NCBI RefSeq assembly: GCF_018449795.1
Contig: NZ_JAAVVE010000004.1
Coordinates: 1-64,000 of the forward strand
DNA length: 64,000 nucleotides
From: Sphingomonas sp. dw_22
Lineage (GTDB): Bacteria; Pseudomonadota; Alphaproteobacteria; Sphingomonadales; Sphingomonadaceae
Reading direction: 5' to 3'
A model generated the notes under the pieces. It ran no database searches, was not told where the DNA came from, and worked only from the letters and a program-made list of their open reading frames with translations. Shown here piece after piece: positions 34,918 through 43,344 of the stretch. The translations under genes and the position numbers were made by a program. Numbering within the stretch: position 1 is the first letter of the stretch; the number at the start of each line of letters is the position of its first letter.

Positions 34918-35778
34918 ATGATCCACCCCGATCTCCTCCGCAGCTTCGTCGCCGTCGCGGAAAGCGGCACGTTCACTGGCGCGGCCCGTGCGCTGGGCCT
35001 GCGCCAGTCCACCGTCAGCCAGCAGATCAAGCGGCTTGAAGATGCGTTTGGGCGCCGGCTGTTCGATCGTGACACGCATCGCGTCACGATCACCACCGAA
35101 GGGGAGGCGACGCTCGACCATGCCCGGCGGGTGCTCGATGCCCTTGAGCGAATGGCACGTTATCTCTCGGGGACATCTCTCCGGGGGCGGCTGCGGATTG
35201 GCGCTTCGGAGGACTTTGTTCTTTCGGCGCTTCCCGATGTGCTCGCGGAGTTCGTGCGGCGCTACCCGGAGGTGAATATCGAGCTGACTGCGGGCCTGAG
35301 CGAAAATCTCTACGAACGCTTCGATGCTGGTGCGCTTGATATCCTGTTCGTCAAGCGACGTATCGGCGACAGGCGAGGGATCGTGGCGTGGAGCGAACCG
35401 ATCGTCTGGGTCGGGCGCGTGGACTATCGGCCACCGGCTGATGATGTGCTTCCGCTGCTGCTCTATCCGACCCCAAGCGTCACGCGCGCTCGGGCCCTCG
35501 AAGCGCTGGAAGCGGTGGGAACGCCTTGGCGGGTGGCCTTCACGAGCGCCAGCCTGACCGGTCTGACCGCCGCCGCGCGCGCCGGGATCGGGGTGATGCC
35601 ACATTCGGCGCGGCTCATGCCGGCGGGGCTGGCGGTCGTCCCGGCGAATGCCAGGCTGCCGCAACTGCCCATCCTGGAGTTCGTCATCATCGGGCCGGGC
35701 GGTCGCCACGCGGTCGCCGACGCGCTCACGACAGCGATCCTGCAATGGACTGTATCCGGTCACACCAGCCGAGCATGA
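34918..35778 (+). CDS. LysR-family transcriptional regulator (next to the BASS transporter)
   Basis: 286 residues starting MIHPDLLRSFVAVAESGTFT; an ATG at 34879 would add 13 unusual residues. The helix-turn-helix reads AARALGLRQSTVSQQIKRLE and the effector domain starts near residue 90 (GRLRIGASEDF). It is divergent from the transporter. The gap contains an AT-rich near-palindromic stretch (around TCATCATGATAATAGTCATC), a candidate operator. Confidence 0.85.
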   Translation: MIHPDLLRSFVAVAESGTFTGAARALGLRQSTVSQQIKRLEDAFGRRLFDRDTHRVTITTEGEATLDHARRVLDALERMARYLSGTSLRGRLRIGASEDFVLSALPDVLAEFVRRYPEVNIELTAGLSENLYERFDAGALDILFVKRRIGDRRGIVAWSEPIVWVGRVDYRPPADDVLPLLLYPTPSVTRARALEALEAVGTPWRVAFTSASLTGLTAAARAGIGVMPHSARLMPAGLAVVPANARLPQLPILEFVIIGPGGRHAVADALTTAILQWTVSGHTSRA

Positions 35779-35824
35779 TGGCGTGCCATGTCCCGAGCGC
35801 TGCATTTTCGCCGGAAGGCGCGCT

Positions 35825-36092
35825 GCAACCGTCTGGAGGCCAAGGGACTGGTCGTGCGCGAGCCGGCGCCCAACACCGCCGGGTGCTGGCCGCCGTGCTG
35901 ACCGATCGGGGACGGGCTCTGGTCGACCGGGCCGCCGGTCCGCGTTTCGCCGAAGCCGAGGAGGCCGTCTCCGGCCTGACGACGGCCGAGCGGATGGTGC
36001 TGAGCAAGCTCCTCAAGTCCTTTGGAAACACGCTCTCGTCATCGGCCCATAATGCTCGCAGGCGCGAAGATCTGGCGTGCACTGGAGGTTAA
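35825..36092 (+). pseudogene. Frameshifted remnant of a MarR-family regulator
   Basis: The first frame reads NRLEAKGLVVREPAPN (from about 35827), the C-terminal end of a MarR winged helix. The next frame continues RVLAAVLTDRGRALVDRAAG, then GLTTAERMVLSKLLKSF to a stop at 36092. The join at AACACCGCCGG lacks one G relative to the expected Asn-Asp-Arg-Arg codons. The N-terminal half of the protein is absent. It is a dead gene fragment behind the LysR gene. Confidence 0.72.
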
Positions 36093-36160
36093 ACGCCCCC
36101 GCCGTGGAGCATAGAGAACCGGCGCCTCGCAGTAGCCTCGCGATACGCACCGCCTATCTA

Positions 36161-36187
36161 TATTACTGTTATCCAAGTTAGGTAATA
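36161..36187. promoter_or_regulatory. Inverted repeat upstream of the PIN toxin-antitoxin-like pair
   Basis: TATTAC and GTAATA, an exact 6-bp inverted repeat separated by 15 bases, end 13 bases before the GTG start at 36201. Toxin-antitoxin operons are commonly autorepressed at such palindromes. Binding is inferred. Confidence 0.45.
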
Positions 36188-36200
36188 CCGGAGAGCAGCC

Positions 36201-36455
36201 GTGACCGCGACCAAGCCCGTCAAGCCGGTCCGCCCGCGGCGTGCTGCCGTGAAGACCGCAGATACACTGGGGATGCGCCTGGCCGCGGCCGCGGGCCTTA
36301 CCGGCGAGGCCAAGACCAAGCATCTCAACGCCAAGGTCAGGCCGGCGCTGTTCGAGGCCGCGCTCGCCGCGCTGGCCACGCAGGATGATCTCGGACCCTG
36401 GCTCGCCGCGCAGTGGGGTGTGCTTGCCGACGTCGACCCGGAGCTTTTCGCCTAG
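36201..36455 (+). CDS. Small protein upstream of a PIN-domain toxin, possible antitoxin
   Basis: Eighty-four residues from GTG 36201 with GGAGAG five bases upstream. The N-terminus is Lys/Arg/Pro-rich (ATKPVKPVRPRRAAVKTADT), followed by an Ala/Leu-rich helical part ending DVDPELFA. I do not recognise a named family. Its position 18 bp before a PIN-domain gene, with a palindrome upstream, suggests an antitoxin or partner protein. Confidence 0.55.
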   Translation: MTATKPVKPVRPRRAAVKTADTLGMRLAAAAGLTGEAKTKHLNAKVRPALFEAALAALATQDDLGPWLAAQWGVLADVDPELFA

Positions 36456-36473
36456 ATCGAGTCCTGATCCAGT

Positions 36474-37004
36474 ATGGCCACCGCCGGTCTGCACTATCGC
36501 GAGTGCGCGAGCTTGCCGTTGGTCGGCGCGGCAAGTCCGCGCGGGCCGCTGCTGCTCGACACCAACGTCATCCTGAACGCGCTCACCGGGCGAGGACCGC
36601 CAGTCCTGAAGGCGCTCTTGGCCAATCTTCCGCAGAGCTTCGTCTCGGCGCCGCCCGTCGCCGAACTCAGCTGGACCAGGGGCGTCTCGATTCTGATCAT
36701 CCGCAAACTGCCGGCGTGGTCTCCACCATCGAGCAGACCTTGGCGCGGATCGATCCGCGCCAAGATCCTGACCCCCACGGCGGATCACTGGAGCATCGCC
36801 GGTCAGTGGGCCGGGGCGGCGGTCCGCGCGGTGGCCGGGGAGACGCGGTCGTTCAAGAACGCCGCCGATCGGTACGAGATGCTCAACGACGCGCTCATCG
36901 CCGTCGTGGCCAGCGAGGCGGGAATCTCGATCGTCACCCAGGACGCCGACTTCGATCTCTTCATGCAGATTGATCCCGCCCTCGACGTCCTGTTCTACGG
37001 TTGA
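36474..37004 (+). CDS. PIN-domain (VapC-like) ribonuclease with a compensated frameshift
   Basis: 176 residues. PIN acidic residues are visible: Asp29 in LLLDTNVILNAL, Glu64 in VAELSW, Asp in NDALIAVVA, and Asp in VTQDADFDLF. Between about residues 71 and 96 the frame reads as unlikely protein (GVSILIIRKLPAWSPPSSRP), while the +1 alternative frame gives a natural-looking QGRLDSDHPQTAGVVSTIEQ, TLARIDP. I infer one base lost near 36678-36683 and one gained near 36756-36761. The result is an open frame whose middle is altered, so activity is doubtful. Confidence 0.72.
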   Translation: MATAGLHYRECASLPLVGAASPRGPLLLDTNVILNALTGRGPPVLKALLANLPQSFVSAPPVAELSWTRGVSILIIRKLPAWSPPSSRPWRGSIRAKILTPTADHWSIAGQWAGAAVRAVAGETRSFKNAADRYEMLNDALIAVVASEAGISIVTQDADFDLFMQIDPALDVLFYG

Positions 37005-37008
37005 AGAC

Positions 37009-37831
37009 TTATCGAGGTCGGCCGATCACCGACGAGGCGAGCCGCCGGGTAGGCTTGTCGGCCAGTTCGATTGAGACCGGCGCATGATAGCTGGTCTTCT
37101 CCCAAGCGCGTGGCCTCATGTCGACCTCGGCTGTGACCAGGCGCGAAGCTGCCACCGGGTTAAGCAGGACGTGGTCGATCCGAAGGCCAGCGTTCCGCTC
37201 GAAGGCGCTGCGCCAGTATTTCCAGAAGGTATAGACGGTCTGATCGGGGTGCAGATGGCGGATGGCGTCGGTCCAGCCCTGGTCGAGCAGGCGCGCATAG
37301 GCCGCCTTCACCTCCGGCGCGAACAGAGCGTCATCGCGCCAGCGCTTAGGGGCGTAGACGTCCTTGTCGGCCGGCATGACATTGAAATCGCCGGCGACGA
37401 TTACTGGCGCGTCGAGACTTACCGGACTGCCGAGATGCTGCTGGAGCCGGTCGAACCAGCGCAGCTTGTAGTCAAACTTCGGGCCGGGCCGGGGATTGCC
37501 GTTGGGCAGGTAGAGGCTGGCGACCAACACGCCGCTAACGGCCGCCTTGATGTAGCGGCTCTGGACGTCGTCGGGATCACCGGGCAAGCCTCGCCGTGTC
37601 TCGTGCGGATCGCCGACGCGACTAAGAACGGCGACGCCGTTCCATCGGCTCTGGCCGTGCCAAATCGCCTTGTAGCCAGCGTCGCGGATCGCCGCTTCCG
37701 GAAAGCTTTCCTGCGGTGCCTTCAACTCTTGCAAACAGACCACGTCCGGCTGGGCTTCGTCCAGCCAGCGCAGCAGCATCGGTCGGCAGCCGCCCGTTGA
37801 CCCCGTTGACGTTGTAGGTCGCGATCCTCAC
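37009..37831 (-). pseudogene. xth: Exodeoxyribonuclease III (xth), frameshifted near the start
   Basis: The first 16 codons, from a GTG at 37831, read RIATYNVNGVNGRLP. The rest of the enzyme continues in another frame as MLLRWLDEAQPDVVCLQELK to a stop at 37009. Exo III signatures are intact: LQELK with the metal Glu, VAGDFNVMP, LRIDHVLL and YHAPVSI with the catalytic His. The junction CTGCCGACCGATG has extra bases relative to the usual RLPxLLRWL. Either the gene is broken or the read carries an indel. Internal initiation at 37779 would lack the first strand and is unlikely to be active. Confidence 0.82.
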
Positions 37832-38073
37832 AGTCCCATCAGCGCCAAGAGGGCCTTGAGCTTGACGGCCTCAACAGCGATGCCCGGGAACTTCTCCGAC
37901 CAGTCTAGGCCGGAACGGGTATAGGCGCCGCGCGCGCCGCCGCCGAACCTCGCCAGCTGGACAGGCCGGAAGGGCGGTGGCCGCAGGTCGCTCCTGCCCG
38001 CCGCTTGGGGGCGCCTTCGGTTTTCGGCAGGGTCATCGCGCGCGCCATCACGCGCCTCAATTTGGATGGGCAT
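37828..38073 (-). pseudogene. Fragment resembling an ATP-dependent DNA ligase (LigD type)
   Basis: The frame ends YTRSGLDWSEKFPGIAVEAV, KLKALLALMGL. This matches the conserved segment just after the adenylation lysine region of LigD-type ligases (TRSGLDWTEKFP). The usual continuation SALIDGE is lost, and upstream residues do not align. The stop overlaps the xth GTG by 3-4 bases. It is a short remnant, part of a run of damaged DNA-metabolism genes. Confidence 0.5.
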
Positions 38074-38227
38074 CTGCGAAGAATGACAGGAGCGCGGAGT
38101 CGTTCCGCGTCCCGGTGAAGGCGCGGGCCTATGGTCGCCAAGGCCATGTCCTCTCCCTATAGTCCCTGCTATCGCTCGTCGGGAAACGATCGAGAGCAGG
38201 GCGGATTCGCCGTGCCAGGGGGTGCGC

Positions 38228-40084
38228 GTGGATTCCTATATCTTCAGACGCGGCAAGGAGATTTCTCTGCGGTCCCGTATCGCCATCTCCGGCGGCTTTG
38301 GCCTACTGGTCGTGGCCGCCGTCACGGCGATCTTCGTCGCCGTGTCGACAGGGCGGGCCGAACGCTGGACGGCGCACTCTCTCGAGGTCCGACAAGCCCA
38401 GGCTATCTTGTTCAGCTTGGTGCAGGACGCTGAGACTGGGCAGCGCGGCTACCTTCTGACCGGCGATATCGCCTATCTTCGGCCGTTCGAGCGCGCCGAA
38501 CGGCGCTTGTCCGAACTTGAGGCGAGCCTCGCGCGCCTCGTTGCGGACGATCCCGCCCAGAAGGCTCGCCTCGCAGGCCTGGCGGGCGACATAGAGAAAA
38601 AAATGGACGAGTTGCGCCGCACGGTCGCCCTGCGCAAGGCTGGCGACGCCACCGGGGCCTTGGCGATCGTCAGGAGCAACGAGGGGCGCGACCTGATGTT
38701 GCGGATTCGGGCGCAAAGCGCGGCCTTCGACGAGGCCGAAGCGCGCACCCTCGCCGATCGCCAGGCCTCGGCGGCTCGCCTTCGCACCGTTCTGATCGGT
38801 CTGATCGTGGTCGCCCTCCTGATCGTGGCCTTGCTAGGCTATCTGGTGGCGACTGCCGCGCGACGCCACGCCGGCGAGATACTCGACCAGAACAAGGCCT
38901 TGCTTCAGGAGAAGGAGAACCGCGAGCAGGCCGAGGCGATGCTGCGCCAGGCGCAAAAGATGGAGGCCCTAGGCCAGCTTACCGGCGGCGTCGCGCACGA
39001 TTTCAACAACATGTTGGCGATCATCGTCGGCAACATGGACATGATGCTCCGTCGGCTGTCCGAGGATGAGACGCGCCTACGCAGCCTCGCCGAGGCCGCG
39101 CTCACCGGCGCGAACCGCGCCGCGGCGCTGACCCGGCGGCTGCTGGCCTTCTCCCGATTGCAGCCGCTCGATCCGAAATCCGTGGACGTCAACAAATGCG
39201 TCTCCGGTATGTCGGAAATGCTGCGCCGTTCGCTTGGCGAGCACATCGCGGTCGAAACCGTGCTGTCGGGCGGGCTCTGGCGGGCCTTCGTGGACGCTCC
39301 GCAATTGGAAAGCGCCATCCTCAATCTGGCCGTCAACGCCCGCGACGCGATGGGCGAACGCGGCCGCCTGACGATCGAGACCTCCAACGCCTCGCTCGAC
39401 GCCAGCTACGCCGAGCAGCATGTCGAGGTGGACCCGGGGCAGTATGTCCTGATCGCCCTCACCGACACCGGTTCGGGCATGTCGCCCGAAGTGATGAGCA
39501 AGGCCTTCGAGCCGTTCTTCACCACCAAGAAGGTCGGCGAGGGAACCGGTCTCGGCCTCAGTCAGGTCCACGGCTTCCTCAAACAGTCGCGCGGCCACAT
39601 CAAGATCTACAGCGAGGTCGGCGTCGGCACGACGGTCAAGCTCTATCTCCCGCGCGACACTAGCGCGGGCGCGCACGGGGTCGAGCCCGCGCGGCAGAGT
39701 CAGAAGATCGTCGATCGCGCGGCCCATACCGTTCTGATCGTGGAGGACGATCCGGGCGTGCGCAGTTTCGTGGTCAGCGCCGCCCGGGAGCTGGGCTTTG
39801 GCGTCATCGAGGCCGACAACGCCGTTGTGGCGCTCGAACGCTTGGAGGCCCATCCTCAAATCTCGATCCTGTTGACCGACGTGGTCATGCCAGGCGTCAC
39901 CGGCCGGCAGCTGGTCGATATGGCGCTCGCACGACGAGCCGACCTTCAGGTGATCTACATGACCGGTTACACGCGCAACGCCATCGTCCACAACGGCATG
40001 CTCGACCCCGGCACGCATCTGCTCGTCAAGCCCTTCACCCTGGAGGAACTGGACCGGGAACTGCTGGCGATCATCGCCCAGTAG
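38228..40084 (+). CDS. Hybrid histidine kinase: CHASE3, HisKA, HATPase, receiver
   Basis: About 618 residues from GTG 38228, which has AGGGGG in front. Two transmembrane helices (about 17-40 and 185-210) flank an extracytoplasmic CHASE3 domain with the signature QDAETGQRGYLLTGD. A coiled-coil linker leads to HisKA (MEALGQLTGGVAHDFNNMLA, phospho-His in AHDFNN). The ATPase domain carries NLAVNARDAM, DTGSGM and GTGLGLS. A C-terminal receiver (about 500-615) has VEDDPGV, the phospho-Asp in LLTDVVMP, and the Lys in LVKPF. No partner regulator adjoins. Position beside dps and katE suggests a stress-sensing role. Confidence 0.88.
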   Translation: MDSYIFRRGKEISLRSRIAISGGFGLLVVAAVTAIFVAVSTGRAERWTAHSLEVRQAQAILFSLVQDAETGQRGYLLTGDIAYLRPFERAERRLSELEASLARLVADDPAQKARLAGLAGDIEKKMDELRRTVALRKAGDATGALAIVRSNEGRDLMLRIRAQSAAFDEAEARTLADRQASAARLRTVLIGLIVVALLIVALLGYLVATAARRHAGEILDQNKALLQEKENREQAEAMLRQAQKMEALGQLTGGVAHDFNNMLAIIVGNMDMMLRRLSEDETRLRSLAEAALTGANRAAALTRRLLAFSRLQPLDPKSVDVNKCVSGMSEMLRRSLGEHIAVETVLSGGLWRAFVDAPQLESAILNLAVNARDAMGERGRLTIETSNASLDASYAEQHVEVDPGQYVLIALTDTGSGMSPEVMSKAFEPFFTTKKVGEGTGLGLSQVHGFLKQSRGHIKIYSEVGVGTTVKLYLPRDTSAGAHGVEPARQSQKIVDRAAHTVLIVEDDPGVRSFVVSAARELGFGVIEADNAVVALERLEAHPQISILLTDVVMPGVTGRQLVDMALARRADLQVIYMTGYTRNAIVHNGMLDPGTHLLVKPFTLEELDRELLAIIAQ

Positions 40085-40179
40085 GCTGGTGTCGATATCG
40101 TCGGTAAGCAACCCCGGCGCCGCAGGCGGCGTCGCCCGGAGCCGTTGGACCTTCGGACCCGCCAATCCGCGCGGGCGAC

Positions 40180-40761
40180 CTAATCGGGACGGACCAGATC
40201 CGTCTCGGCCAGATGTTCGGCGATGAACCAGACCTGCGGCTCATTGGTCCGGATGATATTGCTCACGATCAGGTCGTTGGTCCCGTCATCGCCTGCTTCG
40301 TCCGCGCCGTCCGCGGCCTCATGCGCCTGCTTCAGGATAAGCTCGTGGGCCTCGAGAAGGCGCGACAGCTGCGTCGGCACGTCCTCGCGTCCCTTCGGCG
40401 GTCTTGGGATTTTCGTGGCCTCGGCGACGTCCGGCGCCATGGCGATGCTGATCCCGCCGAGCGCCATGATGCGCTCCGCGATGAGGTCGACGAGCGCGAC
40501 CTGCTCCTCATAGTGTTTATCGAGCAGCAGATGGAGCTGGTAGAAAGTCGCCCCCGACATCTGCCAGTGATGCTTCTTGTAGAGGTCTCTCAATGTCATT
40601 GTGTCAGCCAGCAACTGGTTGAGCGCGCCGACGCTCTGCGTGCGGGCGTTATCTTCCAGGCCAAGCGGCAGGCGCTTCAAAGTTCCGAAGGCCTGGATCT
40701 CCCGATATTCGACCTTGAACCGTGGCTGGGCCGGGTCCGCCTTCGAAGGCTTTCTGGCCAT
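40180..40761 (-). CDS. Dps-like ferritin-fold DNA-protection protein
   Basis: 193 residues from ATG 40761, with AGGAAA upstream. The Dps ferroxidase region is recognisable: LADTMTLRDLYKKHHWQMSG followed by LLLDKHYEEQVALVDLIAER and a late helix ending NEPQVWFIAEHL. Dps dodecamers store iron and shield DNA during starvation or peroxide stress. An EcfG-type promoter motif lies 46 bases upstream of the start. The gene is convergent with the histidine kinase. Confidence 0.88.
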   Translation of the reverse strand: MARKPSKADPAQPRFKVEYREIQAFGTLKRLPLGLEDNARTQSVGALNQLLADTMTLRDLYKKHHWQMSGATFYQLHLLLDKHYEEQVALVDLIAERIMALGGISIAMAPDVAEATKIPRPPKGREDVPTQLSRLLEAHELILKQAHEAADGADEAGDDGTNDLIVSNIIRTNEPQVWFIAEHLAETDLVRPD

Positions 40762-40781
40762 GGCGTTTCCTCTTCCGCTGG

Positions 40782-40797
40782 CGGCGGCATGCCGCCG
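40782..40797. repeat. 16-bp perfect palindrome in the dps leader
   Basis: CGGCGGCATGCCGCCG is its own reverse complement. It lies between the predicted -10 element and the ribosome-binding site of dps, so it would be in the 5' untranslated RNA as a hairpin or act as an operator. Confidence 0.5.
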
Positions 40798-40806
40798 TCG
40801 AACGTC

Positions 40807-40832
40807 AACGTCAGCTTGGCCCGGGTGGTTCC
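40807..40832 (-). promoter_or_regulatory. EcfG-type general-stress promoter of dps
   Basis: On the minus strand GGAAC (40832-40828) and CGTT (40810-40807) are separated by exactly 17 bases. This equals the EcfG (sigma-EcfG) consensus GGAAC-N16/17-CGTT of alphaproteobacteria. It lies 46 bases before the dps start codon. Dps-type genes are known members of this regulon in related bacteria. Confidence 0.75.
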
Positions 40833-40875
40833 ATCTATAGCAACGCAACCATGGATATACAGGAGAGGCGACTGG

Positions 40876-41454
40876 CTATCGGGGCCGGATCAAGACATCG
40901 AGCCGATACTGTCCTCGCGTCGTCCCGGTCGGGTGTTGAACGCTGGTTCGCCTCTTCAGGGCCTCTATGAACAAATCAGCGGCCTCCGCACCTTGCAGGC
41001 TTTCCGCGGTCGGACCCAGATAGTTGACGAGCACGCAATCTCCACCGTCGCACCAGGTTTGGGACAATCGCCCGGCGAGGGCGTCGATTTCGAGGGGGGA
41101 AAGAAAATACAAGACCTCCGACAGGACGACGAGGTCGACCGGCATGTCGGGCCAGGCGCCGGGAAGCTCACCACGACGGAAACGGATGTTGGGCCGGTCG
41201 GCGTTGCGTCGGAGCGCTTCGTCCAGGGCCACCGAAGAAACGTCGATACCAACCAGGTAATGGCATCGAGACGACAGCAACCGGGTCAATTCGCCAATGG
41301 AGCATCCGGCCTCGACGCCGACGCCGTAACGGGATCGCGGCAGGGCCGCGAGGGTCGCATGATACTTTTCCTGCTCATAGCCCGAGGTTCGAAAGCCCCA
41401 CGGGTCGATGTCCCGGGCGTAGAGCCGGTCGAACCTTGCGCGGCGCTCAGACAT
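40876..41454 (-). CDS. NodS-like SAM-dependent methyltransferase
   Basis: 192 residues from ATG 41454. It resembles the NodS family: FDRLYARDIDPWGFRTSGYE, EQEKYHATLAALP, then the SAM-binding GVEAGCSIGELTRLL and VGIDVSSVALDEA, and LVVLSEVLYFL. NodS N-methylates a deacetylated glucosamine in Nod-factor synthesis. Its start overlaps the PIG-L deacetylase stop by 8 bases, an order (deacetylate, then methylate) that fits such a reaction. It is last in the katE-linked gene set. Confidence 0.84.
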   Translation of the reverse strand: MSERRARFDRLYARDIDPWGFRTSGYEQEKYHATLAALPRSRYGVGVEAGCSIGELTRLLSSRCHYLVGIDVSSVALDEALRRNADRPNIRFRRGELPGAWPDMPVDLVVLSEVLYFLSPLEIDALAGRLSQTWCDGGDCVLVNYLGPTAESLQGAEAADLFIEALKRRTSVQHPTGTTRGQYRLDVLIRPR

Positions 41455-42193
41455 AGGCGTCGTCACCGATGAACAATTCCGGGCTGTCGAGGAAATGGCG
41501 GCGGGCCCGGGTGTCCATGACGAAGCCCTCGGGATCATCCGGAATGAGGTTTGTCATCTGCGAACGATGGGCGTCGATGGCGGCCATCTTTTCCGCCCGA
41601 AAGGCCGTCGTATCGAAGCGATACAGGGAATCCCCGGGCTCCAGCACATCATCGACAAACCGTCCCCAGACCGGATAACGCCAGAGCTTGAGCCTTGGCT
41701 GCACGCCCACGACTTCGCGGGCGATCCGCGCGGCGCAGCGATGGTCGGGATGGGGATCCTTCTCCCAGGTCGTCCAGATGGCGCTCACGCCGCGGGAGTC
41801 GATCATTCGCAGCAGGCGAGTCCTGACCTCCGCGCGATCGGCGGGCGCCGCCGGCGCGCCCTGGTCCGGAAAGCCGAGCATGACGACATCGGCCGCGCCG
41901 GGGGTAAGGCGTCCCACGACTTCGGTTAATTCGGCGCGGCGTAGGGCGATCAGCCTGTCTCGCGGGAAAAGCCGCGAGTTGGGGTGGGACATCCTGCCGT
42001 CGGTCAGCTCGACGACGAGGACGCTCTTGCCGGCTCGGCTCGCTGCCGCGATCGCACCGCCGCACCCGAGCGATTCGTCGTCGGGATGCGGCGTGAGGAC
42101 CAGCACGGCCCCTGGACCGGTCATCGCGTCGATGCAGATTGGCTTGGCCCGCCTTCCAGCGCGGACGATGGCGCCCTCGGCGAAAGGCGTCAC
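41447..42193 (-). CDS. PIG-L (LmbE) family deacetylase
   Basis: About 248 residues. The metal-binding signature LTPHPDDESLGCGGAIA and the downstream HPDH (KDPHPDHRCAARIA) are intact. Family members remove N-acetyl groups from GlcNAc-containing small molecules and glycolipids. The likely start is GTG 42193, overlapping the acyl-CoA dehydrogenase-like stop (GTGA); a TTG at 42196 is possible. It lies between that gene and the methyltransferase and is coupled to both. Confidence 0.87.
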   Translation of the reverse strand: MTPFAEGAIVRAGRRAKPICIDAMTGPGAVLVLTPHPDDESLGCGGAIAAASRAGKSVLVVELTDGRMSHPNSRLFPRDRLIALRRAELTEVVGRLTPGAADVVMLGFPDQGAPAAPADRAEVRTRLLRMIDSRGVSAIWTTWEKDPHPDHRCAARIAREVVGVQPRLKLWRYPVWGRFVDDVLEPGDSLYRFDTTAFRAEKMAAIDAHRSQMTNLIPDDPEGFVMDTRARRHFLDSPELFIGDDAYV

Positions 42194-43344
42194 CAAGGCC
42201 GCGATCCGGCGGGCACGGCGGCGAGCAGCCGCCCGGCCTTGAGCAGCTTGGCGTCAGGCGCCGCCTGGCGAAGGAACATCGACAAATCGCGCCGGATGCG
42301 CTCGATTGACGTCCTGCGGACATGGGCTGCCGTGCCCAACGACTTCTCGGCAAGCTGGAGGATCTCGACGCAGCTTTCCTCGACGAATTGCCGTGCCAGC
42401 AGGGCATCGGCGACCGCAGCGTCGGTGGCGGCCGGATCGCTGTTCACCGCCGCCTCGACGGTCTGGCTCGTCTCCCGCAACAGGCTCGTCATCGCGCGGC
42501 AGAGGGAGACCGCGCGGGCGTACCGTGTCAGCTGCATCGGATCGTCCAGCCGCTTGCGCGCAGCAAGAGCGTGTTGCCACAGATCGACCAGCGCCTCGGC
42601 GCCGCCGAGATGCGCCGCGCAGTAGCGCCAGATCCCGCCCTCGAAATGCGGCTCGCGCTCATAGTCGCCCGGCCGGCCAACGAACTGGTCCGGGTCGAAC
42701 GCCATGCCCGCGAAATCGAACCGGCCCGAGGCCGTGGCGCGCATCCCCGAGGCTTTCCAGGCGGACGGGTCCTGGCGTTGGGGATCGGACACCTCCAGCA
42801 GGGCGAGGCGTGACGGACCCTCGTCGCTCGTGTCCTCACGCAGGGTGACGATGGCGAAGCGCACCAGGCCGAGGCCGGAGGCAAAGACCTTCTCGCCATC
42901 GAGCCGCAGGTGGTCGCCGAACGGGGCGTAGCGAAGCGGGCGGGGTCCATCGGCGCCCCAGACGCCAAGCAGCGCGCCATCCCGGACAGCCGGGAAGATG
43001 CGCGCCCTCAAGCGGGACTCACCGTAAAGGCACAGCAGCTTCACCGCATTGATATGGCCCTCGAACAACCGGGCCACCGAGAGGTTGGCGCGGCCCATCC
43101 GCCGCAGCAGCTCAAACGCGCTCACGGCGGAGCGAGCGTGCAGCCCCAGGCCCGCGCCGCCGTCATCGCCGGGCAGGCAAGCCGCCAGCAGACCGGCATG
43201 CCTTAACATGTCAATTTCGGGCGCAAGACCGGCGGGATCGATTTCAGCCAGGTCGGCACGCTCGGCCAACCGGCTCATCAGTGCGTCGTGCTGGGCTGTG
43301 ACATGAGACGAAGCGTCGCGAAGGGGCATGCTCCGGGTACTCAT
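42190..43344 (-). CDS. Acyl-CoA-dehydrogenase-like flavoprotein
   Basis: 384 residues with the three-domain acyl-CoA dehydrogenase shape: an N-terminal helical domain, a middle beta domain (GVWGADGPRPLRY, LDGEKVFASGLGL) and a C-terminal helical bundle. The usual catalytic Glu region is not obvious, and sequence divergence is high, so fatty-acid oxidation is unlikely. Both ends overlap neighbours: ATGA with GT2 at 43341-43344 and GTGA with PIG-L. It may desaturate or oxidise an intermediate in the pathway. No substrate can be named. Confidence 0.75.
   Translation of the reverse strand: MSTRSMPLRDASSHVTAQHDALMSRLAERADLAEIDPAGLAPEIDMLRHAGLLAACLPGDDGGAGLGLHARSAVSAFELLRRMGRANLSVARLFEGHINAVKLLCLYGESRLRARIFPAVRDGALLGVWGADGPRPLRYAPFGDHLRLDGEKVFASGLGLVRFAIVTLREDTSDEGPSRLALLEVSDPQRQDPSAWKASGMRATASGRFDFAGMAFDPDQFVGRPGDYEREPHFEGGIWRYCAAHLGGAEALVDLWQHALAARKRLDDPMQLTRYARAVSLCRAMTSLLRETSQTVEAAVNSDPAATDAAVADALLARQFVEESCVEILQLAEKSLGTAAHVRRTSIERIRRDLSMFLRQAAPDAKLLKAGRLLAAVPAGSRPW

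Noticed and set aside
38082..38106. GGAAC-N16-CATT on the minus strand upstream of the ligase fragment as another EcfG promoter
   Set aside because: The -10 lacks the conserved G, and the downstream genes are broken fragments; support is too weak.
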